DNA of 64,000 nucleotides. Source: Vibrio splendidus. Its GTDB lineage: Bacteria > Pseudomonadota > Gammaproteobacteria > Enterobacterales > Vibrionaceae. A program made the translations under genes and the position numbers. Where the stretch lies: assembly GCF_024347615.1 (NCBI RefSeq), contig NZ_AP025509.1:1612001-1676000 (forward strand), written 5' to 3'. Of the stretch, positions 52,026 to 60,725 are shown piece after piece. The notes under the pieces are model-generated. The model was given only the letters and a program-made list of their open reading frames with translations, made no database searches and was not told the DNA's origin. Positions within the stretch are counted from its first letter, which is position 1, and each line of letters begins with the position of its first letter.

Positions 52026-52043
52026 TGTGAGAGATCTCTTACA
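52026..52043 (-). promoter_or_regulatory. VarA (GacA/UvrY)-type activation site
   Basis: On the minus strand TGTAAG-AGATCT-CTCACA, one mismatch from TGTAAG-N6-CTTACA, centred about 170 bp upstream of the predicted RNA start. This is close to the distance reported for UvrY at E. coli csrB. A second half-site (CGTAAGAGATC) lies 22 bp nearer the promoter. Confidence 0.8.
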
Positions 52044-52133
52044 AGTGCTCGGGCGTGATTATCATTTTATCTTGGCGGTTAATGTCGAAAAGATAGAAAA
52101 GAACACTGAGTTAAGACAAAACAATAGGGAAAT

Positions 52134-52523
52134 ATGATGGTTACAGCACTTTACGCAGCTCTGCTGACGGTCGTAATGATTTGGTTGGCGGTTGAAGTTA
52201 TTAAACAAAGACGAATCAATCTTGTTGCTCATGCCGATGGCGGTGTTGAGTCGTTACAGATAGCACGTTCGGCACAAAGTAACGCGATGGATTACATCCC
52301 AATCACGGTGATTTTGATGGGGTTGCTAGAGATGAATGGGGCTGGTGTGTGGCTTATTCATGTCATTGGTGTGGCGTTTATTCTGGGGCGAGTGATTCAC
52401 GCTAAAGGGATCTTAGCGAAAAACTTCAAAGGCAGAAAAGTGGGTATGGTGTTAACGCTTATCTGCATGATCTCTTTGATTGTCCTAAACTTAGCCTACC
52501 TACCTTTTGATAAAATGTTCTAG
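52134..52523 (+). CDS. MAPEG family membrane protein
   Basis: 129 residues, four membrane segments. NLVAHADGGVESLQIARSAQSNAMDYIPITVILMGLLEMNGAG is the MAPEG signature (conserved Arg/Asn and Glu). Bacterial MAPEG proteins are glutathione-transferase-like, but their substrates are mostly unknown. The start is one of two adjacent ATGs, with AGGGA upstream. Followed after 8 bp by a membrane protein gene, probably co-transcribed. Confidence 0.9.
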   Translation: MMVTALYAALLTVVMIWLAVEVIKQRRINLVAHADGGVESLQIARSAQSNAMDYIPITVILMGLLEMNGAGVWLIHVIGVAFILGRVIHAKGILAKNFKGRKVGMVLTLICMISLIVLNLAYLPFDKMF

Positions 52524-52531
52524 GGAGCATT

Positions 52532-53062
52532 ATGGCATTGCGCCTTCCTCCTGCTTGGGCGATTGTCCTTGCAGGGCTAATACTCAACATCATGGCGATT
52601 GTCATGTCGAGCTTGGTGTTGGACAAAATTGAAGCGGAGAAATCGGAATACAACGATCGTAAATACGGCAATGTGTACTCTATACAACTGTCCTGGAATA
52701 CGATCGAAACCTTAGAGCGTAAGCGTGAAGCGATTCTGATTCACCTTGATAAGCTATCCTCAGAAATCGCTCAACCTGCCACTGTTCTTGATGAAGCGCT
52801 TCGCGGACAACTTCGGAGTTGGGTGAGTGACGAGGTGCCGGCCATCTCGTTGGCTAATTTACCTAAGCTTATGATGCTGATAAACAATGCCCAAGAAGCG
52901 CAACGATCACGAATTGATGACTACTATTTGGATAATCTGACCTTGGTTGAGTTGATCCAAAGGCTTGATGAGAAAATGGCTTTCTATAAGAACATCGCCC
53001 TGTTTCTTCAGGTGTTTGGTTTAGCGCTTATCTTAGCTCGCGACCTAGCAAGAAGACCTTAG
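52532..53062 (+). CDS. Two-helix membrane protein, unknown
   Basis: 176 residues. A membrane segment at each end (about 8-30 and 155-172) brackets a 120-residue helical, charged middle region (LSWNTIETLERKREAILIHLDKLSSEIA and so on) likely in the periplasm and prone to coiled coil, resembling a sensor without output domain. No family recognised. GGGAG ribosome site. It is in the same transcript as the MAPEG gene. Confidence 0.78.
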   Translation: MALRLPPAWAIVLAGLILNIMAIVMSSLVLDKIEAEKSEYNDRKYGNVYSIQLSWNTIETLERKREAILIHLDKLSSEIAQPATVLDEALRGQLRSWVSDEVPAISLANLPKLMMLINNAQEAQRSRIDDYYLDNLTLVELIQRLDEKMAFYKNIALFLQVFGLALILARDLARRP

Positions 53063-53095
53063 TCTTTAACCTTATTTACCTATTTACTTGTACCG

Positions 53096-53731
53096 CTAAC
53101 GAGACTCACTTGGCAGGTTGGGGTGCTGCTGGCCTTGGTATTTTGGTAGCTGTTCTTTCAGCCCCTTAAACGTGCTCAGCGCACTGCCTATCGATAACTT
53201 ATTCATCAACCAATTGGGCAAGATGCCACCTGCGTTCGCATATGCGGTGTAGGTGATGTAAGTATTGCCATTAGTGAGCGGTTGCAGCGTCCAAAGTGCG
53301 TCCACATCGTAAATTCGAATATACCCCGATTCTTTCGCCAAATAGTTAGACGCATCCTTTATCGACAAGACAAACTGCCCATCCTCGATGCTGTACTTTG
53401 AATAGGTCACCATATCGCGATCTCTAGCAGGCCAAGGCGCTTTGAATTGGGTATAGACGATGTTTTCTGCCTCAGATATCTGCATCAAGACACGGCTTTG
53501 CGACACATTGTCTATCCAGTTTGGCACGTTCTCGCTGTCTTCCAGCAACAGTAAAAAACCGGAGTAAGTGGTGGGCGTTTGCATTTGTGCTCGTATCTCT
53601 ACTAAGCCTTCACTGTGAGGTCTCTTATCAATGATGATGCCGTTTTCACTTTTGACGAACTGCCATGGAGCTGCATAAGTCAGTGTTGATAAGGCGCAGA
53701 GCCCAAGTGCAAAAATCCTAGGTAATATCAT
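53096..53731 (-). CDS. START-domain exported protein
   Basis: 211 residues with a signal peptide (FALGLCALSTLTYAA). The body fits the START/Bet v1-like lipid-binding fold: WQFVKSENGIIIDKR, NVPNWIDNVSQSRVLMQI, FKAPWPARDRDMVTY and TAYANAGGILPNWLMNKLSIGSALSTFKGLKEQL. It probably binds a hydrophobic ligand in the periplasm; the ligand is unknown. Convergent with the preceding membrane protein gene. Confidence 0.9.
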   Translation of the reverse strand: MILPRIFALGLCALSTLTYAAPWQFVKSENGIIIDKRPHSEGLVEIRAQMQTPTTYSGFLLLLEDSENVPNWIDNVSQSRVLMQISEAENIVYTQFKAPWPARDRDMVTYSKYSIEDGQFVLSIKDASNYLAKESGYIRIYDVDALWTLQPLTNGNTYITYTAYANAGGILPNWLMNKLSIGSALSTFKGLKEQLPKYQGQQHPNLPSESR

Positions 53732-53895
53732 TATTCTTCCATAAAAAGAAAAGCTTATCTTCTAGGAGTATAGAATAGAAATGGGTTTGATTCGTGCTAA
53801 AGGCTGACGGGTTTTCCTGATTTGAGCAGCGCATCGCCATTTATTGTGGTGATACCAATAGCTGGAGGCTTATTAAGATTTGGAACGTCGAAATG

Positions 53896-53926
53896 AAAAC
53901 GGAAGCGTTCGGTCGCTTCCGTTTTT
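53896..53926. terminator. Bidirectional-looking terminator near the YHS gene
   Basis: A perfect 12-bp stem (AAAACGGAAGCG / CGCTTCCGTTTT) with a 6-nt loop, and A-rich/T-rich flanks. It lies between the YHS gene (minus) and the START gene (minus), ending the YHS transcript. Confidence 0.88.
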
Positions 53927-53950
53927 ATTAATGGGCAATGGATAAAGGTT

Positions 53951-54006
53951 AAAGTTACTAGGCTAAAGCTTGTAGGTTAAAGCTTATAGACTAAAGCTTA
54001 TAGGCT
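53951..54006. repeat. 14-bp tandem repeat x 4 overlapping a stop codon
   Basis: Units AAAGTTACTAGGCT, AAAGCTTGTAGGTT, AAAGCTTATAGACT and AAAGCTTATAGGCT. The last unit encodes the final residues AYKL of the YHS protein on the minus strand, and the other three lie beyond the stop. The array looks like duplications of the gene's 3' end. Confidence 0.88.
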
Positions 54007-54467
54007 TCTACGGTTTTGATCGTCGTCCAGTTGCTGTTGGCGTCTTGGATGAACTCTTGCGTACCTTCCAACCATCGTTTTTGTACTGATTTGTCTAAGT
54101 TCAGATACAGCTTTCCATCTTCGACTTTCCATGCGTTAGGGTCGGTCTCAAATTTCTTACCCATAGCCACACCAAAGGCACAATAGCCACCGTATTGAGG
54201 CGCATAAGCTTCAGGATTGGTGCGGAACTGATCTCGGTTGTCACTGTTTGCGAATTGATAAATAGCGTTCTTATAAGTAGCCGTGAATTCTGATGAACCT
54301 TGAACGGCACCAGAATCAGTAAAGTAAGCCACTGGGTCATAGCCTTTGATCGCGATGTCATTGCTATCAACGCTCATGTCGATGTCTGCTGCCATCAGTG
54401 AAAAGCTGGTTCCTAGTAACGCGGCCAATAGAGTGATTTTTTGACTGGTCGATTTCATGTGTGACAT
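53991..54467 (-). CDS. YHS-domain exported protein
   Basis: 158 residues with a signal peptide (TLLAALLGTSFSLMAAD). The YHS domain is IAIKGYDPVAYFTDSGAVQGSSEFTATYKNAIYQFANSDNRDQFRTNPEAYAPQYGGYCAFGVAMGKKFETDP. YHS domains bind metals (often copper) or act as scaffolds; this short type is common in marine bacteria with no proven function. Ribosome site AAGGAAC. Its 3' end is repeated downstream. Confidence 0.9.
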   Translation of the reverse strand: MSHMKSTSQKITLLAALLGTSFSLMAADIDMSVDSNDIAIKGYDPVAYFTDSGAVQGSSEFTATYKNAIYQFANSDNRDQFRTNPEAYAPQYGGYCAFGVAMGKKFETDPNAWKVEDGKLYLNLDKSVQKRWLEGTQEFIQDANSNWTTIKTVEAYKL

Positions 54468-54577
54468 ATCAAGTTCCTTGTCAGTGTTGGTTATCTTGTT
54501 TGAAATAATTTAGCCCACTCGTCCGGTCTATAGAGGGACAAAAGAACTTAAAAGTAAGCGAATCGTTCGGAGGATGC

Positions 54578-55417
54578 ATGGATCTGCTTTCACAACTAAT
54601 GGAACACTTCTCGATACGTACCGGTGTTTTCTATTCTGGCAATTTGTGCGGAGTGTCGTCATTTAAGCCGCAGCAGGGTAAAGAAGGGCATCTTCATGTA
54701 TTGAGAGCGGGTGAGTTGACCTTGTCTAGTGCGCACACGGAGTACAGGCAACTGTCACAGCCCTGCATTGTTTATCTGCCGAATAGCACACCACATGTGA
54801 TAGAAGGCGTGGGAGACGGTGCTGAGGTCGTATGTGCGAATGTCGAATATCGTTCAGGGCAGATGAATCCTTTATTGTCTGCTCTGCCTGACGTGATAGT
54901 GATTCCGTTTGCGGGTGCACCTAACTTAATGCCAGTGATTGAGGTGCTATTTCGAGAGTCGGGGCAAGCATCTTCAGGACAACAATCGTCAGGGCAACAA
55001 TATCTAATGGATAAGTTAAGTGATGCCTTGATGGCTTTGATTTTTCGTCATCTCATTGAACAGCAGCAAATTGATCAAGGGGTATTCTCAGCCCTAGCTC
55101 ATCCACGATTGGCTTCGGTGGTTACGGCCGTTCACCTACTGCCTGCTCGTCATTTTTCGATTGCGGAAATGGCTTCACTGGCCGCGATGTCTCGAACTCA
55201 GTTTATTGAAGCGTTCAAACGAGAAGTCGGTGAGACGCCCGGAGATTATGTGCAAAAGTGGCGAGTCTCAGTGGCTCAATCCCTGTTATTGCAAAATAAG
55301 CCCATCAACTGGGTCGCTGATGAAGTGGGTTACAGCAGCTATTCGGGATTTTCACGCGCTTTTCAGCATGTTGCTGGGGTGTCACCGCGCCTTTGGCTAA
55401 AGCAAAATGTATCGTAA
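54578..55417 (+). CDS. AraC-family transcriptional regulator with cupin domain
   Basis: 279 residues. The N-terminal cupin_6-type sensor domain (HLHVLRAGELTLSS, LSQPCIVYLPNSTPH) is followed by two C-terminal helix-turn-helices (FSIAEMASLAAMSRTQFIEAFKREVGETPGDYVQKWRV and INWVADEVGYSSYSGFSRAFQHVAGVSPRLW). A Ser/Gly/Gln repeat (ASSGQQSSGQQ) links the domains. Divergent from the YHS gene across 110 bp, so it might regulate it. The ligand is unknown. Confidence 0.9.
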   Translation: MDLLSQLMEHFSIRTGVFYSGNLCGVSSFKPQQGKEGHLHVLRAGELTLSSAHTEYRQLSQPCIVYLPNSTPHVIEGVGDGAEVVCANVEYRSGQMNPLLSALPDVIVIPFAGAPNLMPVIEVLFRESGQASSGQQSSGQQYLMDKLSDALMALIFRHLIEQQQIDQGVFSALAHPRLASVVTAVHLLPARHFSIAEMASLAAMSRTQFIEAFKREVGETPGDYVQKWRVSVAQSLLLQNKPINWVADEVGYSSYSGFSRAFQHVAGVSPRLWLKQNVS

Positions 55418-55648
55418 AACGCTCGGCAACCTTACCCAAGATATGGCTATTCGCATTGGGCTGGTCTATGTTTTAGCGGAAATTGTGCAGAGTTTGTTCT
55501 TTTCTCAAAAGAGGGTCTAAAAAGGTGGACTTTTTAAGCTTGTCGTAACATCCTGCTCGTCCTATTTTATCTAGACACCAATGAGACGAAGTGCCTGCTG
55601 GACATTATTCAGCCTCCCGTATCTCATTAAAGTATTAAGGAGTTCAAC

Positions 55649-56527
55649 TTGAACCTATTTGTAAGAGACCTTACCGTTATCGATTCTTCATACATCTGTG
55701 AACACAGAGGGGTCGTAGGAGATAGTTGGATTTTAGATGTCACCATGTCTGGTGAACTTAATGAAATGAGCATGGTGCTGGATTTTAGTAAGGTCAAAAA
55801 GCAGATCAAACAGCTTGTCGATGAGCACGTTGATCACCGTTTGCTGCTGCCAATGCAAAGCGCTGCAATTGTTCTTCAAGCGAGCAAAGCGGGCTACTCT
55901 AAGGTTGATGTGTTGCGTGGTGACAAGAGTCTTCATCTACATTGCCCTGATGAAGCATATTGCCTGATTGATGCAGAAGCGATCACCATCGAGAGTGTGA
56001 CCGCACACGTTTACAATATCCTTCGCGATAACCTACCAAGTAACGTCACCGGGTTAGAGATCACCCTTCGTCATGAGAACATTAATGGCGCGTTCTACCA
56101 CTATACCCATGGTTTGAAAAAGCATGATGGTAATTGCCAACGCATCGCCCATGGTCACCGTTCTCCAGTAGAAATCGTGGTTGATGGTCAGCGTGACGAG
56201 CAACGCGAACAAGCATTTGCTCAGCGTTGGGAAGACATTTATTTAGGGTCTAAAGAAGACCAAGTTTCAGTTTCATCACTTAACCTGAGTGAACACGCGA
56301 ATAGCGTTAATGATGAAAGCCACTATGGCTTCCGCTACACGGCGCCTCAAGGTGAATTTGAGCTAGCGATTGCTAAGAGTGAAACAGAGATTTTGCCGAC
56401 AGATACCACAGTAGAATTACTGGCAGGCTATATTGCGGATCAAGTTGAGCCGAGCCTAGCAGAGAACCAATCACTACAAATCGTCGCTTATGAAGGTGTT
56501 GGCAAGGGCGCAATGGCGTTCCGATAA
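55649..56527 (+). CDS. Double-domain 6-carboxytetrahydropterin synthase-like protein
   Basis: 292 residues starting at TTG; the strong AAGGAG 9 nt upstream decides this start and no ATG fits. The first half matches the QueD/PTPS fold (FVRDLTVIDSSYICEHRGVVGDSWILDVTMSGELNEMSMVLDFSKVKKQIKQLVDEHVDHRLLL). The second half (LKKHDGNCQRIAHGHRSPVEIVVDG) has the His-rich AHGH zinc motif. True QueD is about 120 residues. This duplicated, longer protein is a Vibrio/marine type and may not make queuosine precursor. Terminator follows. Confidence 0.82.
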   Translation: MNLFVRDLTVIDSSYICEHRGVVGDSWILDVTMSGELNEMSMVLDFSKVKKQIKQLVDEHVDHRLLLPMQSAAIVLQASKAGYSKVDVLRGDKSLHLHCPDEAYCLIDAEAITIESVTAHVYNILRDNLPSNVTGLEITLRHENINGAFYHYTHGLKKHDGNCQRIAHGHRSPVEIVVDGQRDEQREQAFAQRWEDIYLGSKEDQVSVSSLNLSEHANSVNDESHYGFRYTAPQGEFELAIAKSETEILPTDTTVELLAGYIADQVEPSLAENQSLQIVAYEGVGKGAMAFR

Positions 56528-56570
56528 CACTTCAACGAATGACACAGTCTCGTTGCTGACATGATGAAAT

Positions 56571-56608
56571 AAAGGCAAGATAATCCGTTATCTTGCCTTT
56601 ATTTTTTG
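56571..56608. terminator. Bidirectional terminator
   Basis: A perfect 13-bp stem (56571-56583 with 56588-56600) with loop TCCG, followed by ATTTTTTG. It lies between the QueD-like gene and the convergent acyltransferase gene. Confidence 0.93.
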
Positions 56609-56652
56609 TGGCTCTTTAAAGCTGGTTTAGCGGATAGTTTTAGATATAAACA

Positions 56653-57693
56653 CTAACGAAGTAGCACGCGTCGCAGTGGCGTTTTCTCGATCCCAACGAC
56701 CAACAAGAAACTCAGAATAAAGGTACCGAAGAATACGATGCTATCTTTGGCTAATTCGGTGATGCCCAGTATGCCGCAGACATTGAACAGTATGATAATG
56801 ATCAGTAAATGACTTACGTAGATACCCAGCATACGATTCGAAATGGCACGAACCCAAGCGTAGTTACCCATGTTTGGATTTGCTAAAAGCCACATGAACA
56901 CGCCCATCCCCCATAGCGCCGTGCCAAACAAGAAATCATTCATGTTGAATCCGACGTCGAACGTGGTGAGCCATGCCGCCTCAGCAAAGTGAATCAACAT
57001 GCCTAACGCTAATAACCCCAACGCTTTAGTTGATGACACCTTCCATTGATTCTGACGAATAAGGAAACCTAAGGTCACCATTAAAGTGCCAAAGAACGGA
57101 CCATTACGCGTGAAGAAGGGTGCTTCTAACCCGGTTAGCGTTGCGTAGCTTCCTGCCAAAACACCATAGCCATAGAGCGCTATGGCTATCGGTAATAGAA
57201 GTTTGTTGAGCTTCAACTCAACCAATAAAGCAATGATCAACACTGCGCAAACAAGGGCTGGAATGAACCACAAATGCACCAGACCTCCCTCTAAGAATGA
57301 GTTAAGAGGAGTGCTCATTAAGAAACCCCAATAGCCTTCACGTTCACCTAGATAGCCAAACTCTTCTACCTTCGCGAGATTGAATGGCATTACTAAGCAA
57401 ATGATGCTCCATGCCAACCAAACCTTAAGCAGTGGTTTAGAGTAATTAATGACGGTTTCCCATGGCGATGCAGCCAACTTAGGCTGAATAAGATAGCCAG
57501 AAATCAGGAAGAACAGAGGTACCGCAAAACGAGCGGTTTGGTTGAGCACATAACCGATCCAAGGCACTTCATCTATTTGCCAATAAGTGAGTGCCATTTG
57601 GCCGTGTAAACCAATGATCGCCAAGATAGCAATCACTCGGCCTAACTCGATACTGGCGATGTGTTGTGAAGGCGTATGTTGAACGGAAGACAT
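56653..57693 (-). CDS. Acyltransferase family 3 membrane protein (WecH-like)
   Basis: 346 residues from the ATG at 57693; the longer frame to 57744 lacks a ribosome site. About ten membrane segments. ELGRVIAILAIIGLHGQMALTYW carries the conserved Arg/His of acyltransferase-3 proteins, and LFFLISGYLIQPK follows. Acyltransferase-3 enzymes O-acetylate or succinylate surface glycans. Length resembles E. coli WecH (331), the ECA O-acetyltransferase, but Vibrio lacks ECA, so the glycan target is unknown. Confidence 0.88.
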   Translation of the reverse strand: MSSVQHTPSQHIASIELGRVIAILAIIGLHGQMALTYWQIDEVPWIGYVLNQTARFAVPLFFLISGYLIQPKLAASPWETVINYSKPLLKVWLAWSIICLVMPFNLAKVEEFGYLGEREGYWGFLMSTPLNSFLEGGLVHLWFIPALVCAVLIIALLVELKLNKLLLPIAIALYGYGVLAGSYATLTGLEAPFFTRNGPFFGTLMVTLGFLIRQNQWKVSSTKALGLLALGMLIHFAEAAWLTTFDVGFNMNDFLFGTALWGMGVFMWLLANPNMGNYAWVRAISNRMLGIYVSHLLIIIILFNVCGILGITELAKDSIVFFGTFILSFLLVVGIEKTPLRRVLLR

Positions 57694-57816
57694 ATCAGAT
57701 CTCTTAGTAAAATTTTTACGAAATCTAGCAGCCTTTATGCCCAACCAGTTAGTCCTAAATCAAGGCTTATGACCTTTATTTCAGGGCTTGTGTCGGTTTT
57801 TTGAAGCCTGTCGCAG

Positions 57817-58773
57817 CTATATTAAACCCATTGCGGTGAGTGCAAAAATACCTAGCGTGCAAGTGATAAGAGAAACAACGGTCGTGAGCGCGATGATGTT
57901 AGCCGCCAAGGTTGAATTCCCTCCCATCGCACGAGCCATAACATAGCTCGCTGCTGCCGTTGGTGCCGCGCTCATCAAAAAGATAAGCCCGAGGTCGAGC
58001 CCTTCAAACCCTAAGTACCCAGCAGCCAATGTAATCAGTAACGGTGAGGCAATTAACTTGTAGCTAGAGGCGAACCACGTCGACAACTTTTCTTGTTTGA
58101 GCGAGCTAATATCCAGCGACCCGCCAGTACAGAGCAGGGCCAAAGGTAGTGTCATATTGGCAAAGTATTGCCCAGCGTCAGCCACCATTTTTGGAATAGG
58201 AATTGAAAGCGCATAGAAGACGACCGCTAAGAAAATAGCGATGATCAACGGGTTTTTGGTGATGGACTTGACGATTACTTTAATGGCTTTAGCGCCGGTG
58301 TCTTTGCCTTTGGGTGTTAGTGCAATCACGGCTTGAATGTTATACAGCACGGTCAGGGATGCGACATAGATAGCCGCCAATGCCACGCCTTGGTTGCCAT
58401 AGATATTAGCCACATAGGCGAGGCCAATGATCGCGGTATTAGCGCGGAATCCACCCTGGACAATCACACCTTGATCTTTCGAGTCTTTGAATACCAATTT
58501 GGTTGAGAAAATCGTGAATAAGAAAAAGATAAAGTTAGCGATGACGCCAAAGGCAACTAACGTACTACTGGCTGAAAAATTGTGATTTGATTGAACAATA
58601 CTAAGAAATAGCATTGCTGGTAAGGTGACTTGAAATACGACCTTAGATGCGACATCAATGAAATTGTCATTGATCAAGCCGATTCGCTTGAGTATCACAC
58701 CGAGAAACAGCATTAAACAGATAGGGCCTGTTACTGACGCCGAAAACGCAAACTGTTCCCAAAGTGTGTTCAT
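57817..58773 (-). CDS. AEC family transporter
   Basis: 318 residues from the ATG at 58773 (AAAGGAAA site); the extension to 58860 is not supported. Auxin efflux carrier fold with ten membrane segments: two half repeats, GPICLMLFLGVILKRIGLI and the conserved APTAAASYVMARAMGG in the second. Members export or take up malate, malonate and similar organic acids. Divergent from a TetR gene, which likely represses it. Confidence 0.9.
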   Translation of the reverse strand: MNTLWEQFAFSASVTGPICLMLFLGVILKRIGLINDNFIDVASKVVFQVTLPAMLFLSIVQSNHNFSASSTLVAFGVIANFIFFLFTIFSTKLVFKDSKDQGVIVQGGFRANTAIIGLAYVANIYGNQGVALAAIYVASLTVLYNIQAVIALTPKGKDTGAKAIKVIVKSITKNPLIIAIFLAVVFYALSIPIPKMVADAGQYFANMTLPLALLCTGGSLDISSLKQEKLSTWFASSYKLIASPLLITLAAGYLGFEGLDLGLIFLMSAAPTAAASYVMARAMGGNSTLAANIIALTTVVSLITCTLGIFALTAMGLI

Positions 58774-58885
58774 TCTTTTTCCTTTATTAGTCGATTTCAA
58801 TTTCCTTTGAATACTGTCGCATTTTTCCACAATTCTTTGATAAGACAAAATGAATACCAAGGGTTAAGTAAAAAACTTGAAAAAA

Positions 58886-58899
58886 AGTACGAACGTGCT
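58886..58899. promoter_or_regulatory. Candidate TetR operator
   Basis: AGTACGAACGTGCT is an imperfect dyad in the 160-bp divergent AEC/tetR region, 35 bp upstream of the tetR start. Pattern-based only. Confidence 0.35.
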
Positions 58900-58930
58900 A
58901 AAAATAAAGCATCAGATTTATTATTGGTGA

Positions 58931-59527
58931 ATGATGAGCAAAGGAAAGATAACCAAAGAGTATATTTTGAGCCATGCATTTGCACTTGCAAGTGAGAATG
59001 GTCTCGAGAGTTTGACGATTGGCGAATTAGCCAAGCAGTGTGGTATGTCTAAGAGTGGATTGTTTGCGCACTTCAACTCTAAAGAGAATCTGCAACTCTC
59101 TGTACTCGAATATTCCAACGCCATATTCACTGAAAGAGTCATCATTCCGGCGAGAGAGTTGGGCGACGGTGATATTGAAGCCAAGCTTAAACAACTGCTC
59201 GATAACTGGCTGGGCTGGAACCACTCGTTCCAAGGCAGCTGCATGTTCATTGATGCATGGAAAGATGCGGGCAGTGAAACCTCTGTGATTCAGAAGGCAC
59301 TGCAGAAAACGATTTCAGTGTGGATTGATTACTTGACGATTCAGGTAGCAAAAGCGGTTGAAAGCAAACAATTCAGAACTGATTTAGACCCGAAACAGGC
59401 AACCTTCGAGTTGTACGGTCTCTACTTAAGTGCGAACTTGTTCTACTCATTACGAGGCCAACAAGCGAGCCACACTCATTTTTGGAGTGGTGTCGAGCGC
59501 TTGGTAGCCAGTTGGAAAGCGGTTTAA
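58931..59527 (+). CDS. TetR-family transcriptional regulator
   Basis: 198 residues. N-terminal helix-turn-helix ITKEYILSHAFALASENGLESLTIGELAKQCGMSKSGLFAHFNSKENL is typical; the C-terminal ligand domain (FQGSCMFIDAWKDAG, FELYGLYLSANLFYSLRG) resembles the group near QacR/YcdC-like regulators. Divergent from the AEC transporter, and upstream of an alpha/beta hydrolase in the same direction. Confidence 0.92.
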   Translation: MMSKGKITKEYILSHAFALASENGLESLTIGELAKQCGMSKSGLFAHFNSKENLQLSVLEYSNAIFTERVIIPARELGDGDIEAKLKQLLDNWLGWNHSFQGSCMFIDAWKDAGSETSVIQKALQKTISVWIDYLTIQVAKAVESKQFRTDLDPKQATFELYGLYLSANLFYSLRGQQASHTHFWSGVERLVASWKAV

Positions 59528-59600
59528 TACATACAGCAGGTTAACTCGCAAATCATGTGAGTCTTGTTGAAGTAAGGTTTACAACAAAATTTTAGAGAAG

Positions 59601-59640
59601 TGGCGGCAAGCAGTCATAAAAAGCGCTATCGCCATTTTTT
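59601..59640 (+). terminator. Probable terminator of tetR
   Basis: TGGCGG pairs with TCGCCA (one G-T pair) around a 22-nt loop, followed by T6. A weak but well-placed element, about 75 bp past the stop. Confidence 0.55.
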
Positions 59641-59719
59641 ATACTAACAAATAGCACGGTCGTTCGATTTTTGGGCCGAGCTCTATCCGCCAAGATTTAT
59701 GGCGAAACAAGGACAGGTC

Positions 59720-60568
59720 ATGAGTGACAAAATCTATTTCAATACATCGAACAAATTCAGTTTCAAGCGTAGCTTGATTGGCGCTACAACCAATCTGCAC
59801 TACATTTTAGCGCCGAGCCACGCAAAGAAAACGGCACGTAAACTGCTGCTCACTCCGATGCGTACCGAGCAAAAGAATGCCGATCCAAAAGGTTTGATTA
59901 AAAGTGAAATCAAAGGTCGTGACGGTGTATTGAAGACATACTCTCTGGGTACGGGCCCCGTTTGGGTGCTGACCCATGGTTGGTCTGGCACCGCGAGTCA
60001 GTTTTTCCCTCTGATGGAGCATATTGCTGCTAATGGTTTTACGGCCTTGGCTTACGATCATCCTGCTCATGGTGGCAGTGATGGCGTACATGGTCATATC
60101 CCAGCGTTTGTGAATGGTTTGGAAGCTGTTCTAGATTCGGTGGGGGAAGTGGCAGGTTTGGTCGGTCACAGTATGGGTACCGCTTCTGCGTTGGAGTGTA
60201 AGCACGTTAAACTAGAAAACAAACCTTTGTTGCTCATTGCACCTGTGTTGGATTATCTAGAAAACCTATTTGGTAGCGTTGCGCGTTCTGGTTACTCAAT
60301 GAAGTTGTTTGAGGCGGTCGTGGGTGAAGTGGAAGAGCAGTTTAACTACCCAATTCAGTCTGTTGATCCCTATGGAAAGCTAGCGCTTCGTGAGTCTCAG
60401 ACGATCATTGTTCATGACGAGCAAGACAAGTTTACTAAGTTTGATGTGTCTCAGCGTGCTGCTAATGAAATGGGTCGCGTTACCTTGATTGCGACTCAAG
60501 GGCAGGGTCACGGGCGAGTAATGAAGTGCCCACAAGTGTTCGAGAGCTTTGATAACTTGATTGGCTAA
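59720..60568 (+). CDS. Alpha/beta hydrolase
   Basis: 282 residues from the ATG at 59720, preceded by AAGGACAGG; an earlier ATG at 59699 adds seven residues. GPVWVLTHGWSGTASQFFPLMEHI is the oxyanion-hole region, GLVGHSMGTASALE the nucleophile elbow (GHSMG), DEQDKF the acid, and GQGHGRVM the catalytic His. Proteins of this type are esterases or lipases; the substrate is unknown. Confidence 0.9.
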   Translation: MSDKIYFNTSNKFSFKRSLIGATTNLHYILAPSHAKKTARKLLLTPMRTEQKNADPKGLIKSEIKGRDGVLKTYSLGTGPVWVLTHGWSGTASQFFPLMEHIAANGFTALAYDHPAHGGSDGVHGHIPAFVNGLEAVLDSVGEVAGLVGHSMGTASALECKHVKLENKPLLLIAPVLDYLENLFGSVARSGYSMKLFEAVVGEVEEQFNYPIQSVDPYGKLALRESQTIIVHDEQDKFTKFDVSQRAANEMGRVTLIATQGQGHGRVMKCPQVFESFDNLIG

Positions 60569-60639
60569 GTCTAACGAGCGCAAGTCAGTAGGACGCCAGT
60601 AAAAAGATCGTAAGCTCAAAGCTCAGAAAACATAAATAA

Positions 60640-60678
60640 AAAGGCCAACCAGACAGTATCTGGTTGGCCTTTGTTTTA
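60640..60678. terminator. Bidirectional terminator between hydrolase and chitinase genes
   Basis: A perfect 14-bp stem (60640-60653 with 60659-60672), CAGTA loop, T-rich on both sides. Confidence 0.93.
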
Positions 60679-60725
60679 GGGATTTAGTTGATGCTTAGTC
60701 AGTATCTAACTAAGCCCTATCTTTG

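Noticed and set aside
60640..60678. Long perfect inverted repeat considered as an IS terminal repeat
   Set aside because: A single stem-loop with T-runs between convergent genes; it is a terminator.
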